The position numbers and the translations under genes were made by a program. Below are positions 52,897-61,694 of a DNA stretch of 64,000 nucleotides, one piece after another. The stretch comes from an uncultured Metabacillus sp. (GTDB taxonomy: Bacteria > Bacillota > Bacilli > Bacillales > Bacillaceae), in assembly GCF_947503125.1 (NCBI RefSeq), contig NZ_CANNCR010000014.1:29811-93810 (forward strand), read 5' to 3'. The notes below the pieces were generated by a model, which searched no databases, was not told the DNA's origin, and saw nothing but the letters and a program-made list of their open reading frames with translations. Each line of letters starts with the position of its first letter. Position 1 is the stretch's first letter.

Positions 52897-53382
52897 TTAC
52901 TCATCATTCTTATTTAAACTTTTGTTATTCATAAGCTTTTTTGCTTGAAAGAGATTTTTAGAGATAGAATTCAGTTTATTTAAAAACCGGTTAAATCCGA
53001 AACCTACTAGAAAGGAAAGGCTGATTTGTCCGTAAGGGGTGTCTTCAAAATCAGTGAATTCAATTAAGAAAATCCCGCTTTGTATTAAAGTGACTGCAAC
53101 AACTGCCGTTCCTGTTGCAAAGATAGGGTAAAAAATATACATAACCCACACTCTATAGTCGTTTAGTTCACCTTTCATGTAATGAGAACAAAACATATAA
53201 AGATGTCGAAGTGATCCACCAATTGCACCGGCGAAGAAATAATATAAGAAAAATTTAATTTTGGAAAGGAAAGGCAGTGATTTCTCAAATGTTCCAAGCC
53301 ATAACCCGCATATCACCAAAAAACTGCCAAAAAACAAAATTGAGAGATAGATCAAAATGACAGCCTTCAACCATCTCGTCAT
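52897..53382 (-). CDS. Membrane protein of unknown function
   Basis: A 161-residue protein with four predicted spans (AVILIYLSILFFGSFLVICGL, FLYYFFAGAIGGSLRHLY, WVMYIFYPIFATGTAVVAV, and a weaker ISLSFLVGFGFNRFL) and a lysine/asparagine-rich tail. ATG 53382 follows GGGGGTGAT; an in-frame TTG one codon earlier is possible. No family was recognised and there is no partner gene on its strand. Confidence 0.7.
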   Translation of the reverse strand: MTRWLKAVILIYLSILFFGSFLVICGLWLGTFEKSLPFLSKIKFFLYYFFAGAIGGSLRHLYMFCSHYMKGELNDYRVWVMYIFYPIFATGTAVVAVTLIQSGIFLIEFTDFEDTPYGQISLSFLVGFGFNRFLNKLNSISKNLFQAKKLMNNKSLNKNDE

Positions 53383-53603
53383 CAAATCACCCCCAATTCA
53401 TTCTATGAGAAATTTAGGGATGTTGTGACGCTCACCTTAATCGGGCAATGTAAAAATGTCGAAAAAAGGTAAAATCTTTTGCAGAAAATAGTCAGTTTAT
53501 GCGCTTACCCAGGAAATTAAACCGTAACAAACAACTAAAGGAGTTGTACAGGAATTTCCTTTATTTTTATAAAAAAATCAAGAAAAGATGAAGTTTTAGT
53601 AAA

Positions 53604-53636
53604 TTTAAACAAACGTTTAGTTAAATGGAGTATAAT
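53604..53636 (+). promoter_or_regulatory. Operator-like dyad and -10 box before the MFS gene
   Basis: TTTAAACAAACGTTTAGTTAAA is a dyad around AAACGTTT, followed by TATAAT at 53631. No good -35 is seen, so the dyad would cover the RNA polymerase site. It resembles TetR/AcrR-type operators; the same dyad occurs at about 47186-47209. Confidence 0.5.
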
Positions 53637-53671
53637 AGAAAAGGAATCTATGAAACGGGAGTTAAGGACAA

Positions 53672-54952
53672 ATGAACAAACAAAATAGCAAATACAGATG
53701 GATCGTTTTTGCCAGCGTATTGTTTACTTACTTTATTATTGTGAGTCAAAGAACAGCACCTGGACTCATAACCGATCAATTAATGCATGATTTTAATGTG
53801 ACAGCAGCCACCATCGGATTGCTTACAAGTATACAATTTTTTGCCTATGCTGGTTTGCAGGTTCCCATTGGAATTTTGTCCGATCGTTATGGGCCAAATT
53901 TCTTTCTTATCGTGGGAACACTGCTAACAGGTTTAGGAACGGTTATTTATAGTCTTGCCCCAAATGAAACAGTACTGCTTCTTGCTAGATTAATAGTAGG
54001 AACAGGTGATGCAACAATTTGGGTGAATGTAGTGTTAATTTTAAGCCAATGGTTTAAAGGAAATGAATTTGTCAAATTGCTCGGTATGGCAGGAATGACA
54101 GGAAGTCTGGGCTTTTTGATGGCCACAGTGCCCTTTTCTGTCTTCATTGCCTTAACAGGGTGGAGAACTTCTTTCTTAACAATGGGTGTCCTATTATGCC
54201 TTTGTGGAATCCTTCTCTATATTGTGCTCATTAAACAGCCAAACCGTATGCACAAGAGCCATCCTGTAAGCACACCATTATCTGTTAAGGCTGAGCAAAA
54301 ACGTGAGAAAACGCTCGTCATTCTGAATCGGATTTTTTCCAATCGTCAAGCATGGGCAGCATTTTTCTGTCACTTTGGCGCTGTCGGAACCTATGTAGGC
54401 TTCATTGGTTCATGGGCTGTACCATATGGCATGCATATATTTGATATGTCCCGATCTGGTGCGAGTCAATTTATTATGATTGGTCTGATTGGAGCACTTA
54501 TAGGCGCTCCGTTAACAAGCTGGATATCAAGTCGTTATCATTCAATAAAAAAACCTTATATCCTTGTCCATCTTTTGATTCTTTTGAGCTGGTCCGCGTT
54601 TCTCTTATTTAGCGGAAAGCCGCCAATCATTATGCTTATGTTTCTTTTTTTACTGATCGGCTATGGAAATGGAGCTAGTGCCTTAACATTTGCCGTTGTG
54701 CGTCAATCGTTTGATGTGAAAGAGGTAGGGGTTGCCTCTGGATTTGCAAATATGGGCGGCTTTTTAAGTGCCGTCCTGCTGCCGAGCCTTTTTGGAAAGG
54801 TACTTGACCATTTTCATGCTGCAGAAAGCAGTGTCGGATATTTTTACGGCTTCATGATTCCAGTTATCTTTTCATTGATTGGATTAATTGGAGGATTTCT
54901 CATCAAGGAGCAGCCTCAGGAAGTCACGCAAACAAAGGAATTGACCGTATAG
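53672..54952 (+). CDS. MFS transporter
   Basis: A 426-residue, 12-span major facilitator. The loop 2-3 motif is GILSDRYGPNFFL and span 4-5 has LIVGTGDATIWVNVVLILSQWF. The N-terminal pattern SQRTAPGLITDQLMHDFNVTAATIG is common to the large nitrate/cyanate-like and OFA-like branch, so import of an organic anion or drug export are both possible. GGGAG lies about 12 bases before the ATG. The operator-like dyad suggests control by a TetR-type regulator that is not adjacent. Confidence 0.85.
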   Translation: MNKQNSKYRWIVFASVLFTYFIIVSQRTAPGLITDQLMHDFNVTAATIGLLTSIQFFAYAGLQVPIGILSDRYGPNFFLIVGTLLTGLGTVIYSLAPNETVLLLARLIVGTGDATIWVNVVLILSQWFKGNEFVKLLGMAGMTGSLGFLMATVPFSVFIALTGWRTSFLTMGVLLCLCGILLYIVLIKQPNRMHKSHPVSTPLSVKAEQKREKTLVILNRIFSNRQAWAAFFCHFGAVGTYVGFIGSWAVPYGMHIFDMSRSGASQFIMIGLIGALIGAPLTSWISSRYHSIKKPYILVHLLILLSWSAFLLFSGKPPIIMLMFLFLLIGYGNGASALTFAVVRQSFDVKEVGVASGFANMGGFLSAVLLPSLFGKVLDHFHAAESSVGYFYGFMIPVIFSLIGLIGGFLIKEQPQEVTQTKELTV

Positions 54953-54976
54953 TCTTTTCTTGGTCTGATTAAGTAA

Positions 54977-55019
54977 GGGTCTGACTCCTCCAGTATATTG
55001 TGTTGGAGGGATCTGATCC
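54977..55019 (+). terminator. Hairpin after the MFS gene
   Basis: Stem GGGTCTGACTCCTCCA / TGGAGGGATCTGATCC with an 11-base loop and a modest T content downstream. Confidence 0.65.
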
Positions 55020-55061
55020 TCTGTTTTTAAAAATAAAAAAGAAATTCTAACATAGTTTTTA

Positions 55062-55180
55062 TGCCTGGCGCCTGCGCTTAGCACCACTAGAGTTTTGCCA
55101 CTTATGAGTGGAGGGTACAGTATACCTTCTATGTATGATCGCTTTATTAACTCTAGGCCGAGCAAGGCGCCTGCGCTTTT
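55062..55180. repeat. Interspersed structured repeat, family C copy 3
   Basis: Outer blocks GCCTGGCGCCTGCGC and GAGCAAGGCGCCTGCGCTTTT with CACTAGAGTT / AACTCTAG between them. The inner hairpin of the other two copies is missing or replaced by a short, diverged segment (CCACTTATGAGTGG). Confidence 0.7.
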
Positions 55181-55244
55181 CATATGTTAAACGTACAAAA
55201 AGGTGTATAATTTCCTAATTAACTTTTTTGCAGGAGGAATGATC

Positions 55245-56114
55245 GTGGTGTTTACGCCTAAGGCTATCTTTTTAGACATGGATGGAACAATATTAAATCA
55301 TTATAATCAGGTAAGCATACATACAAAAGAGATCATTGATACATTGCGAAACAAAGGAATCTATGTATTTATCGCAACTGGGAGATCATTTGATGAAATA
55401 GAAGGCGTAGTGCCAGAAGGCTTTCAAGTTGATGGGCTTGTTACCTCGAATGGCATGGCTGGATACGTCGGAAAGGATGTCGTTTTTGAGCATTCTCTTT
55501 CTTTAGAGCTAGTTGAAATGGTTATCGACAAGGCAAGGAAAAACAAAGTATATTATGAGCTTTTCCCATACGGAAAAGCCCGAATTACCTTAAAGCAGGA
55601 TCAACCGTATGTTGAACACGAAATTAGAGAGCCGAAGCCTGACAGCGTAGGTATTAATGAATGGCTTTCCCGGAAACAAGCGATTAAAGAAGAAATTAAC
55701 TGGACAGAAAAAATAGAGGGAAATCGCTTTTCGAAGTTTTATTTCTTTTCTAGAACAAAAGAACATATCAATCAATGGAAAAATGAGCTTGATCTATTAA
55801 AGAACGAAATTGACTTTACTATTTCTGTATCTTCAGAACATAATGTTGAATTAATGGTTGCAAATGTGAATAAAGCAACAGGCATTCAACAAATGTTAAA
55901 GCGATTTGATTTGTCAGAACATGAAATCATGGCAATCGGTGATAGTGATAACGATATTCCTATGTTACGATTTGCCGGATATGCAGTAGCCATGAAAAAT
56001 GCACCAGATAAAATAAAAGAAATAGCAGATGATGTAACAAATTTTACTTGTGACGAAGATGGAGTTTATCATTATTTAAAATCAAAATTTGGGGACATTG
56101 ACGAACAGCACTAA
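55245..56114 (+). CDS. Cof-type HAD phosphatase (YkrA-like)
   Basis: A 289-residue HAD hydrolase of subfamily IIB. Motif I is FLDMDGTILN near residue 9, motif II is the Thr of IATGRSFDE, motif III is the Lys of NKATGIQQML and motif IV is AIGDSDNDIPML. The cap domain lies between. Cof-type enzymes dephosphorylate sugar phosphates, flavin or pyridoxal phosphate. Several starts are possible; GTG 55245 is chosen because GGAGG ends seven bases before it, while ATG 55239 almost touches that site. Confidence 0.9.
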   Translation: MVFTPKAIFLDMDGTILNHYNQVSIHTKEIIDTLRNKGIYVFIATGRSFDEIEGVVPEGFQVDGLVTSNGMAGYVGKDVVFEHSLSLELVEMVIDKARKNKVYYELFPYGKARITLKQDQPYVEHEIREPKPDSVGINEWLSRKQAIKEEINWTEKIEGNRFSKFYFFSRTKEHINQWKNELDLLKNEIDFTISVSSEHNVELMVANVNKATGIQQMLKRFDLSEHEIMAIGDSDNDIPMLRFAGYAVAMKNAPDKIKEIADDVTNFTCDEDGVYHYLKSKFGDIDEQH

Positions 56115-56199
56115 TGATTGCAACTTACCAATAAGATGTTAAAACGGCTAAAATCTTAATCGAAGCAGGAGCACAGTAATTTTTTAAAAGGGAAAGCGG

Positions 56200-56400
56200 G
56201 TGCTGCACATGTTTGAGGGAACCATCAAACCAATGGAATGTCCAATTTGCGGAAAATACAATAACTGTGGTTATGAATCATGCTGGTGCAGCAAAGAGTG
56301 TTTTCCACGTGAAATCTTTGACCTGTTACCTGAGCATCAATTGAGAAGATCTTGTATTTGTAAAGAATGTCTTGATCATTTTAAGACAAAGCAAGAGTAA
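56200..56400 (+). CDS. Cysteine-rich CWC family protein
   Basis: A 66-residue zinc-ribbon-like protein with nine cysteines: CPICGKYNNCGYESCWC, then CFPREIF and CICKECLDHF. The CWC signature and the pairing of CxxC motifs suggest two metal sites. Function is unknown; homologues are small stand-alone bacterial proteins. GTG 56200 has AAAAGGG six to seven bases upstream; ATG 56209 is the alternative. A bidirectional terminator follows. Confidence 0.8.
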   Translation: MLHMFEGTIKPMECPICGKYNNCGYESCWCSKECFPREIFDLLPEHQLRRSCICKECLDHFKTKQE

Positions 56401-56448
56401 AATAGCCCATAACAATTTATAGGATGATTTATATTCTGCACAAAAAGG

Positions 56449-56475
56449 AAAACACCACTAAAAAGTGGTGTTTTA
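56449..56475. terminator. Bidirectional terminator
   Basis: Perfect stem AAAACACCACT / AGTGGTGTTTT with a 4-base loop between convergent genes. Confidence 0.9.
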
Positions 56476-56486
56476 TTGCTGAAGTA

Positions 56487-56669
56487 CTATTCCATTTCAA
56501 CAAGGCTTGATACAGGTACACTTTGTTTATTAGTTGGTTCATCGAGTGGGTGGATTGTACAAGTTCCGTTTTGTTGATCTACATGCTCAATATAGATTCC
56601 CGCCCCGTTATACGTGACATTCGCCATAGTTGAAGAATTTGCAATTTCTTGTGCGCGCTTTACATCCAT
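56487..56669 (-). CDS. sspH: H-type small acid-soluble spore protein
   Basis: A 60-residue minor spore-core protein of the SspH family, made in the forespore. It starts MDVKRAQEIANSSTMANVTYNG and has the conserved IYIEHVD and VPVSSLVEME ending. AAAAGGAGG lies eight bases before the ATG. It is direct evidence of an endospore former. Upstream sequence was not clear enough to assign a sigma-G promoter. Confidence 0.92.
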   Translation of the reverse strand: MDVKRAQEIANSSTMANVTYNGAGIYIEHVDQQNGTCTIHPLDEPTNKQSVPVSSLVEME

Positions 56670-56779
56670 TATATGACCTCCTTTTCATATGTAACAGTTA
56701 AAGTGTTTGCGATCAATGAAATAAATATGCATTTGTTGTTGTGTATTTCGTTGTAGAAAAATATATCACCCGTTATCCC

Positions 56780-57679
56780 TCATTCAATCCCATCTCGTAC
56801 AGTAAAAAAACGAGAAACAAGCTGTTCAAGTTTCTCAAGCTGTTCTTTCTCAAACAATGCCTGACCCTTCTTCAAATATAAAAGTGTGCTTTCGATCAAA
56901 AATTGACGGGGATCCTTACCGTGTCTAAATTCATCCCAAATAAAATCTAAAAGTTCGACGTATTTTGCGTGATCTTTATGATCACTCACATTTTTCTTCA
57001 TTATACCGATAACTTGCTTAAGCTCTTCTTGAAAGGCGGGCTCTGTTTTTCTTAATTCAGGTATAAGGCACTCTAAAAGCTCTGGCTTGTTTAATTGTTC
57101 ACCTGTTTCAGCAAGCTCCTTAACAATCGTTTTAATTCGATTCACACTATAACGCACGACTTCGTGTACACCTGTATTCAAATCATGATCCATTTGATAA
57201 TACTTTACGTTATGGTGTAAAATCCCCATGAACATAATAGCGCAATCTAACAAATAGGGCTTTTTGTCCTCTCCAAAAATTTCTAGAAAACGCTGGTAAA
57301 CCCAGTGAAGCATCTTTAATTGGCCTTCTTTCATGAATTGCTTCAGCTCGGCATCATTTGAAACGAGAACTTCTTCAAAAAGAGTAAATAATTTATTTTT
57401 ATTATTTGTATTTAATTGTAATTCAAGTTGTTTAATAAATAGATCAATATTGGAGCGATCTTGGCCAATTAATAATTCATTACGTTCTTTTTTAATTCTT
57501 TTAAAAATTTCCTTAAAAAGAGCAATTAATAACTCATTTTTAGATGGGAAATAATTATAAAAAGTGCCTTTTGAAATGCCGCTATACTCCAAAATATCTT
57601 GAATCGAGGTGTTTTGAAATCCTCGTTCAATAAATAATTGGTGGGCCATTTTGATCACATGCTGTTTTCGATTGTTCAT
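56780..57679 (-). CDS. TetR/AcrR family regulator
   Basis: A 299-residue regulator with an N-terminal TetR helix-turn-helix (AHQLFIERGFQNTSIQDILEYSG, then ISKGTFYNYFPSKNELL) and a C-terminal domain about 100 residues longer than in usual family members of around 200, the extra part being charged and helical (KKNVSDHKDHAKYVELLDFIW). AAAGGTGATG precedes the ATG. It is divergent from the drug-type MFS gene at 57891 with about 210 bases between, so it is presumably its repressor and released by a pump substrate. Confidence 0.92.
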   Translation of the reverse strand: MNNRKQHVIKMAHQLFIERGFQNTSIQDILEYSGISKGTFYNYFPSKNELLIALFKEIFKRIKKERNELLIGQDRSNIDLFIKQLELQLNTNNKNKLFTLFEEVLVSNDAELKQFMKEGQLKMLHWVYQRFLEIFGEDKKPYLLDCAIMFMGILHHNVKYYQMDHDLNTGVHEVVRYSVNRIKTIVKELAETGEQLNKPELLECLIPELRKTEPAFQEELKQVIGIMKKNVSDHKDHAKYVELLDFIWDEFRHGKDPRQFLIESTLLYLKKGQALFEKEQLEKLEQLVSRFFTVRDGIE

Positions 57680-57890
57680 TCTACATCACCTTTAGATAAA
57701 TATGAAATGATTGCTGTTTTCCCTTTTGTACCGCAAGTATAAATTAATAGTACCTTTTTTTTTCGCAATCCACAAACCCTTATCTTAAAGGGAAATTTTT
57801 TTATTGCATTATTTGAACCGTTAGTATATTATATTCTATGCGTGAACTGAAGGTATAAAAATTGAACTCTATGTTTAGAGGGGGAATTAT

Positions 57891-59420
57891 GTGGATCAAA
57901 CGATCAAACAAGCGAAAGGACCAAACTATGGGATCTTAGCGATTCTTATGATTGGTGCTTTTATTGCATTTTTAAATAACACACTATTAAATATCGCTCT
58001 GCCTTCGATAATGAAGGATTTGGACATTAATGCTGCGACTGTACAATGGCTGACAACGGGGTATATGTTAGTAAATGGCGTGATGATTCCAACAACGGCC
58101 TTCTTAATTCAGAAATATTCTGTTCGCCGCCTATTCTTATCTGCGATGGGATTATTTGCGATCGGTACGATTGTGGCTGGCTTTACCGATATATTTGCTG
58201 TTTTATTAGCGGGACGCATGCTTCAGGCGTCTGGTTCGGCGATCATGATGCCGCTTTTAATGAACGTGATGCTTGTTAGCTTTCCAATTGAAAAAAGGGG
58301 AACGGCGATGGGGGTTTTTGGATTAATTTTAATGGCTGCCCCGGCAATTGGCCCGACTCTTTCAGGATGGGTCATTGAGCATTATGATTGGAGAATGCTT
58401 TTCCACTTCATCACACCAATTGCCATCGTGATTTTACTGATTGGTTTTTTCTTGCTTAAAGATAAGAAGGAAAAAATGGATATTCGTCTTGATTTAGTTT
58501 CACTTATCCTTTCAAGCATCGGTTTTGGCGGTATCCTATACGGCTTTAGCTCTGCAGGTGACAAAGGCTGGGATAGTCCGTATGTCTATTTAACAATCAT
58601 TATTGGCGTTTTGTCATTATTTGCATTTATCCTGCGTCAAACGAAACAGGAACGTCCAATGTTGAATTTTGGAATCTTTAAGTATCCGATGTTTGCCTTG
58701 TCATCATCGATTTCAATGGTTTTAAACATGGCCATGTTTTCAGGCATGCTTCTTTTACCAATCTACGTACAAACCATTCGCGGCATTTCACCATTTGATG
58801 CTGGGCTAATGATGCTTCCTGGTGCACTCGTTATGGCGCTAATGTCACCGGTCACTGGAAGATTATTCGATAAGTTCGGCGGAAAAATTCTAGCGATTAC
58901 CGGCTTAACGATTACCACAGTTACGACATATCTTTTTAGTACGTTAACATTAGAGACAACTTACACGCACTTAATGATCATACATGCGATTCGCATGTTC
59001 GGGATCTCAATGGTGATGATGCCGGTCTCAACAAACGGGTTAAATCAATTGCCGGCACGCTTTTACCCTCATGGTACCGCGATGAACAATACATTGAACC
59101 AGGTATCAGGAGCGATCGGAACAGCCTTATTGGTTACGATCATGTCAAACCGTACAGAATCAGCAGCTGCTGATTTAACTGCAGAGGCAACAAAACAATT
59201 TACCGGTCAGCCAACAGAAGCTGCCCTTGCTCAAATGCAGCATCAAATTGCGATGGAAGCAATGCTTGACGGAATTAATTTTTCGTTCTACATTTCAGCA
59301 TTTATCGCGGCTGTAGCCTTAATTCTCGCATTCTTCATTAAGCGTGTACGACAAGCTGAAGAAAAAATTGAACAAAAGCCTTCTAATAAAAAAGTTTCAG
59401 CTGGATTAGTGGGAAATTAG
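57891..59420 (+). CDS. DHA2 family multidrug MFS exporter (EmrB/QacA type)
   Basis: A 509-residue, 14-span drug:H+ antiporter. The N-terminal FLNNTLLNIALPSIMKDL motif, the loop QKYSVRRLFL and span 5 motif C GLILMAAPAIGPTLSGWV are diagnostic. It would export lipophilic compounds. GTG 57891 has GAGGGGG eight bases upstream; the overlapping ATG at 57890 is out of frame. The divergent TetR gene is its likely regulator. The partner adaptor gene (EmrA-like) is absent, as is usual in Gram-positive bacteria. Confidence 0.93.
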   Translation: MDQTIKQAKGPNYGILAILMIGAFIAFLNNTLLNIALPSIMKDLDINAATVQWLTTGYMLVNGVMIPTTAFLIQKYSVRRLFLSAMGLFAIGTIVAGFTDIFAVLLAGRMLQASGSAIMMPLLMNVMLVSFPIEKRGTAMGVFGLILMAAPAIGPTLSGWVIEHYDWRMLFHFITPIAIVILLIGFFLLKDKKEKMDIRLDLVSLILSSIGFGGILYGFSSAGDKGWDSPYVYLTIIIGVLSLFAFILRQTKQERPMLNFGIFKYPMFALSSSISMVLNMAMFSGMLLLPIYVQTIRGISPFDAGLMMLPGALVMALMSPVTGRLFDKFGGKILAITGLTITTVTTYLFSTLTLETTYTHLMIIHAIRMFGISMVMMPVSTNGLNQLPARFYPHGTAMNNTLNQVSGAIGTALLVTIMSNRTESAAADLTAEATKQFTGQPTEAALAQMQHQIAMEAMLDGINFSFYISAFIAAVALILAFFIKRVRQAEEKIEQKPSNKKVSAGLVGN

Positions 59421-59438
59421 AAAAATTGATGTGACGAA

Positions 59439-59474
59439 AGGCGCTTCCTTTTACTAGGATAGCGTCTCTTTTTT
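59439..59474 (+). terminator. Terminator of the DHA2 exporter gene
   Basis: Stem AGGCGCT / AGCGTCT followed by CTTTTTT. Confidence 0.75.
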
Positions 59475-59790
59475 ATGTTTATTAAGTATACAAATAGTGG
59501 AAAACAGGCAACATGCAAATTCTCATTTTTAGAAAATTCTTTTTAGAAAAAACCAAGGAAAAACCGATTTGCTATAGAATAAATATAGTGATGAAGGTGC
59601 TTTCACAAAAAGCAGGGGGATTGGTACATTAGAAAAGAAAGATTTAGATTACTGGTGCAAACAGGGGATTAAAACTTTCGATGGTAAAGGTTTTCCTTGA
59701 AGTGAATTTTAATGTCTTTGCAGGAGGTTATAATGAGGCAATCACTTAGTTGAATTAATCAACCAACTAAGTGTGCCCATCTAAATTACA
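59475..59790. other. Gap with a small coding remnant and a stem-loop
   Basis: Between 59622 and 59699 an open frame without a start reads LEKKDLDYWCKQGIKTFDGKG and stops, possibly a gene relic. AGGAGG with an ATG at 59732 leads to only five codons. A perfect 10-base stem, CACTTAGTTG / CAACTAAGTG, lies at 59743-59773 with no T-run on either strand, near the end of the GH43 gene. Confidence 0.4.
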
Positions 59791-60774
59791 CTATTCTTTA
59801 TAAGGATCAATTGTTTGAATCGTGCCGTCCTCATTGTAGGTTAGTTCAGTGTATTTTACACTGCGCTTATGGTTAACCCCGCCTGATAACGAGCTATCAT
59901 GGTAAAACAAATACCATTTATCTTCAAATTGCACGATGGAGTGATGAGTCGTCCAACCGATAACAGGAGTGAGGATTTTTCCTTTATACACATAAGGTCC
60001 TAATGGATTTTTACTCATAGCATAGACAATGTAATGAGTAGTCCCTGTTGAGTAGGAAAGGTAATAATATCCATTGTATTTGTGAACCCATGCACCTTCA
60101 AAAAATCTTCTTTCTTCATCACCTGCAAGGATAGGATTTCCAGCTTCATCAACAATCTTTATTTCCTGAGGGTCACCTTTAAAACGAAGCATGTCCTCGC
60201 TTAATTCAGCAATCATCGGCCCTAATGCAGGCTCTGTTGGAGCAGGTTCTTTTCCATTTGGATCAAAGCTGCCAGTTTGCCATTTTTCTAATTGTCCGCC
60301 CCAGAGTCCGCCGAAATAAACATAGGCCTTATCATTATCGTCAACTAGCACAGCTGGGTCGATACTGAAGCTTCCAGGAATGTAAGTTTCTTGAGGTGAA
60401 AATGGACCGGCAGGATTAGAGCTTATTGCAATACCAATTCGAAAGATTTCATCATGATCACGAGCAGGGAAGAACAAATAATACGTATTGTTTTTATAAG
60501 CAGCATCTGGTGCCCATAACTGTTTTTTTGCCCATGGAATATCGCGCAAATGAAGGACTTCTCCATGGTCGACACATGGTGAAGCGAAGTTATCCATCGA
60601 CAATACATGATAATCTTCCATAGCATACTGGTCACCATTATCATTTGTAGGTCCATCATGGTCAATATCATGTGAAGGATAAATATAAATTTTACCCTCA
60701 AAAACATGTGCAGATGGGTCAGCAGTGTAAATATGCTCGACAATCGGTTTGTTAGGTTTTGTAGTCGTTTTCAT
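59791..60774 (-). CDS. Glycoside hydrolase family 43 enzyme
   Basis: A 327-residue five-bladed propeller glycosidase acting on arabinose- or xylose-containing oligosaccharides. The three catalytic acids are visible: Asp19 in YTADPSAHV, Asp139 in SIDPAVLVDD and Glu226 in RRFFEGAWV, along with WAPDAAYKN and the active-site histidine in GWTTHHSIV. No signal peptide is present, so it works inside the cell on imported oligosaccharides. AAAGGAG lies eight bases before the ATG. It is divergent from a ThuA-like gene, with a promoter and a cre-like site between. Confidence 0.92.
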   Translation of the reverse strand: MKTTTKPNKPIVEHIYTADPSAHVFEGKIYIYPSHDIDHDGPTNDNGDQYAMEDYHVLSMDNFASPCVDHGEVLHLRDIPWAKKQLWAPDAAYKNNTYYLFFPARDHDEIFRIGIAISSNPAGPFSPQETYIPGSFSIDPAVLVDDNDKAYVYFGGLWGGQLEKWQTGSFDPNGKEPAPTEPALGPMIAELSEDMLRFKGDPQEIKIVDEAGNPILAGDEERRFFEGAWVHKYNGYYYLSYSTGTTHYIVYAMSKNPLGPYVYKGKILTPVIGWTTHHSIVQFEDKWYLFYHDSSLSGGVNHKRSVKYTELTYNEDGTIQTIDPYKE

Positions 60775-60804
60775 TTTCTCTTCTCCTTTAGTAACATAGT
60801 AGTA

Positions 60805-60819
60805 TGGTAGCGCTTTAAT
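60805..60819 (-). promoter_or_regulatory. cre-like site at the GH43 transcription start
   Basis: On the minus strand ATTAAAGCGCTACCA matches the cre consensus with two mismatches and lies just downstream of the -10 box, where CcpA binding would block transcription. Confidence 0.5.
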
Positions 60820-60822
60820 TCT

Positions 60823-60850
60823 ATTATAACAATGTAACTATACCAAGCAA
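60823..60850 (-). promoter_or_regulatory. Sigma-A promoter of the GH43 gene
   Basis: On the minus strand TTGCTT, a 16-base spacer and a perfect TATAAT. Confidence 0.65.
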
Positions 60851-60932
60851 GATAAAGTTTTAAAGATTAATAAAAAAGGATAGATTAGTAGTAAAGAAAC
60901 AAGAAAAAATGAAATGGCAGGTGTAAAAAAGA

Positions 60933-61580
60933 ATGATAAAAATCGCAGCTTTATTAGGTGATTATTGGCATGACGCTCAAGATGCGAAAGCTGGTTTAGA
61001 AGCAGCTCTATCAAGATTACCGTACAAAGCGGAGATTGATGTTCACTATATAACCCATCCAGAAGTTTCAGATGCGCTTGATGAGAAACCAACATTATTG
61101 ATCAACGCAAAAATGAACCGGCTAAACCCAAAGGATGAGCATGTGATCACATGGTTAACTGATGAATTGGATGAGAAAATAGTAAACTATGTTGAATCAG
61201 GAGGAAATCTACTCACTTGGCATGCCGGTATGGCCAGCTACCCAAGTGAAAGCAAGTACATTCAAATGCTGCGTGGCTATTTTGATTACCATCCGCCAGG
61301 ACTTCAAGAGGTTACATATCGATATAAGGATAAAGAAAATACAAAAGAACAGACATTTTTACTCTCTGATGAACAATATTTTGTGATTTGTGATCAAGCT
61401 AAAACCGAAGTAGATCTTTGGAGTACGGGGGTCGCAGGAGATACCATTGCAGGCTGGAAGCATTTCTTTGGAAACGGGAAGGTGTGCTGCTTTACGCCAG
61501 CACATACGAAAGAAGGTATGTTGAACGAAAACGTTTCAACCTTGTTAGCCGAAAAAATAAATTGGCTAATTACTCGCTAA
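60933..61580 (+). CDS. ThuA-like protein
   Basis: A 215-residue protein of the ThuA (trehalose utilisation) family, which has a class I glutamine-amidotransferase-like fold. MIKIAALLGDYWHDAQDAKAG begins the domain, NYVESGGNLLTWHAGMAS is the family core and DTIAGWKHFFGNGKVCCFTPAH closes it. ThuA acts with the Gfo/Idh-type ThuB in disaccharide oxidation in rhizobia; its biochemical role is unsettled. AGGTG lies about ten bases before the ATG. It is divergent from the GH43 gene, so a shared role in glycan use is likely. The three Gfo/Idh genes at 19-22 kb are possible distant partners. Confidence 0.85.
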   Translation: MIKIAALLGDYWHDAQDAKAGLEAALSRLPYKAEIDVHYITHPEVSDALDEKPTLLINAKMNRLNPKDEHVITWLTDELDEKIVNYVESGGNLLTWHAGMASYPSESKYIQMLRGYFDYHPPGLQEVTYRYKDKENTKEQTFLLSDEQYFVICDQAKTEVDLWSTGVAGDTIAGWKHFFGNGKVCCFTPAHTKEGMLNENVSTLLAEKINWLITR

Positions 61581-61618
61581 ACAGGGTGGGAAAGATACTT
61601 TAAACACTATGAGAATGT

Positions 61619-61659
61619 AAGAAGTCCAAAAACGTTTGGCATATGTTTTAGGACTTCTT
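61619..61659. terminator. Hairpin between convergent genes
   Basis: Stem GAAGTCC-AAAA / TTTT-AGGACTTC between the ThuA-like gene and the epimerase gene. Confidence 0.6.
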
Positions 61660-61694
61660 AAGGGTGACTACTGTGATAAATAAAATGAATTCAA

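Noticed and set aside
59743..59773. Perfect 10-base stem as terminator of the GH43 gene
   Set aside because: Neither strand has a T-run after the stem, so it does not qualify as a Rho-independent terminator; left as an unexplained stem-loop.
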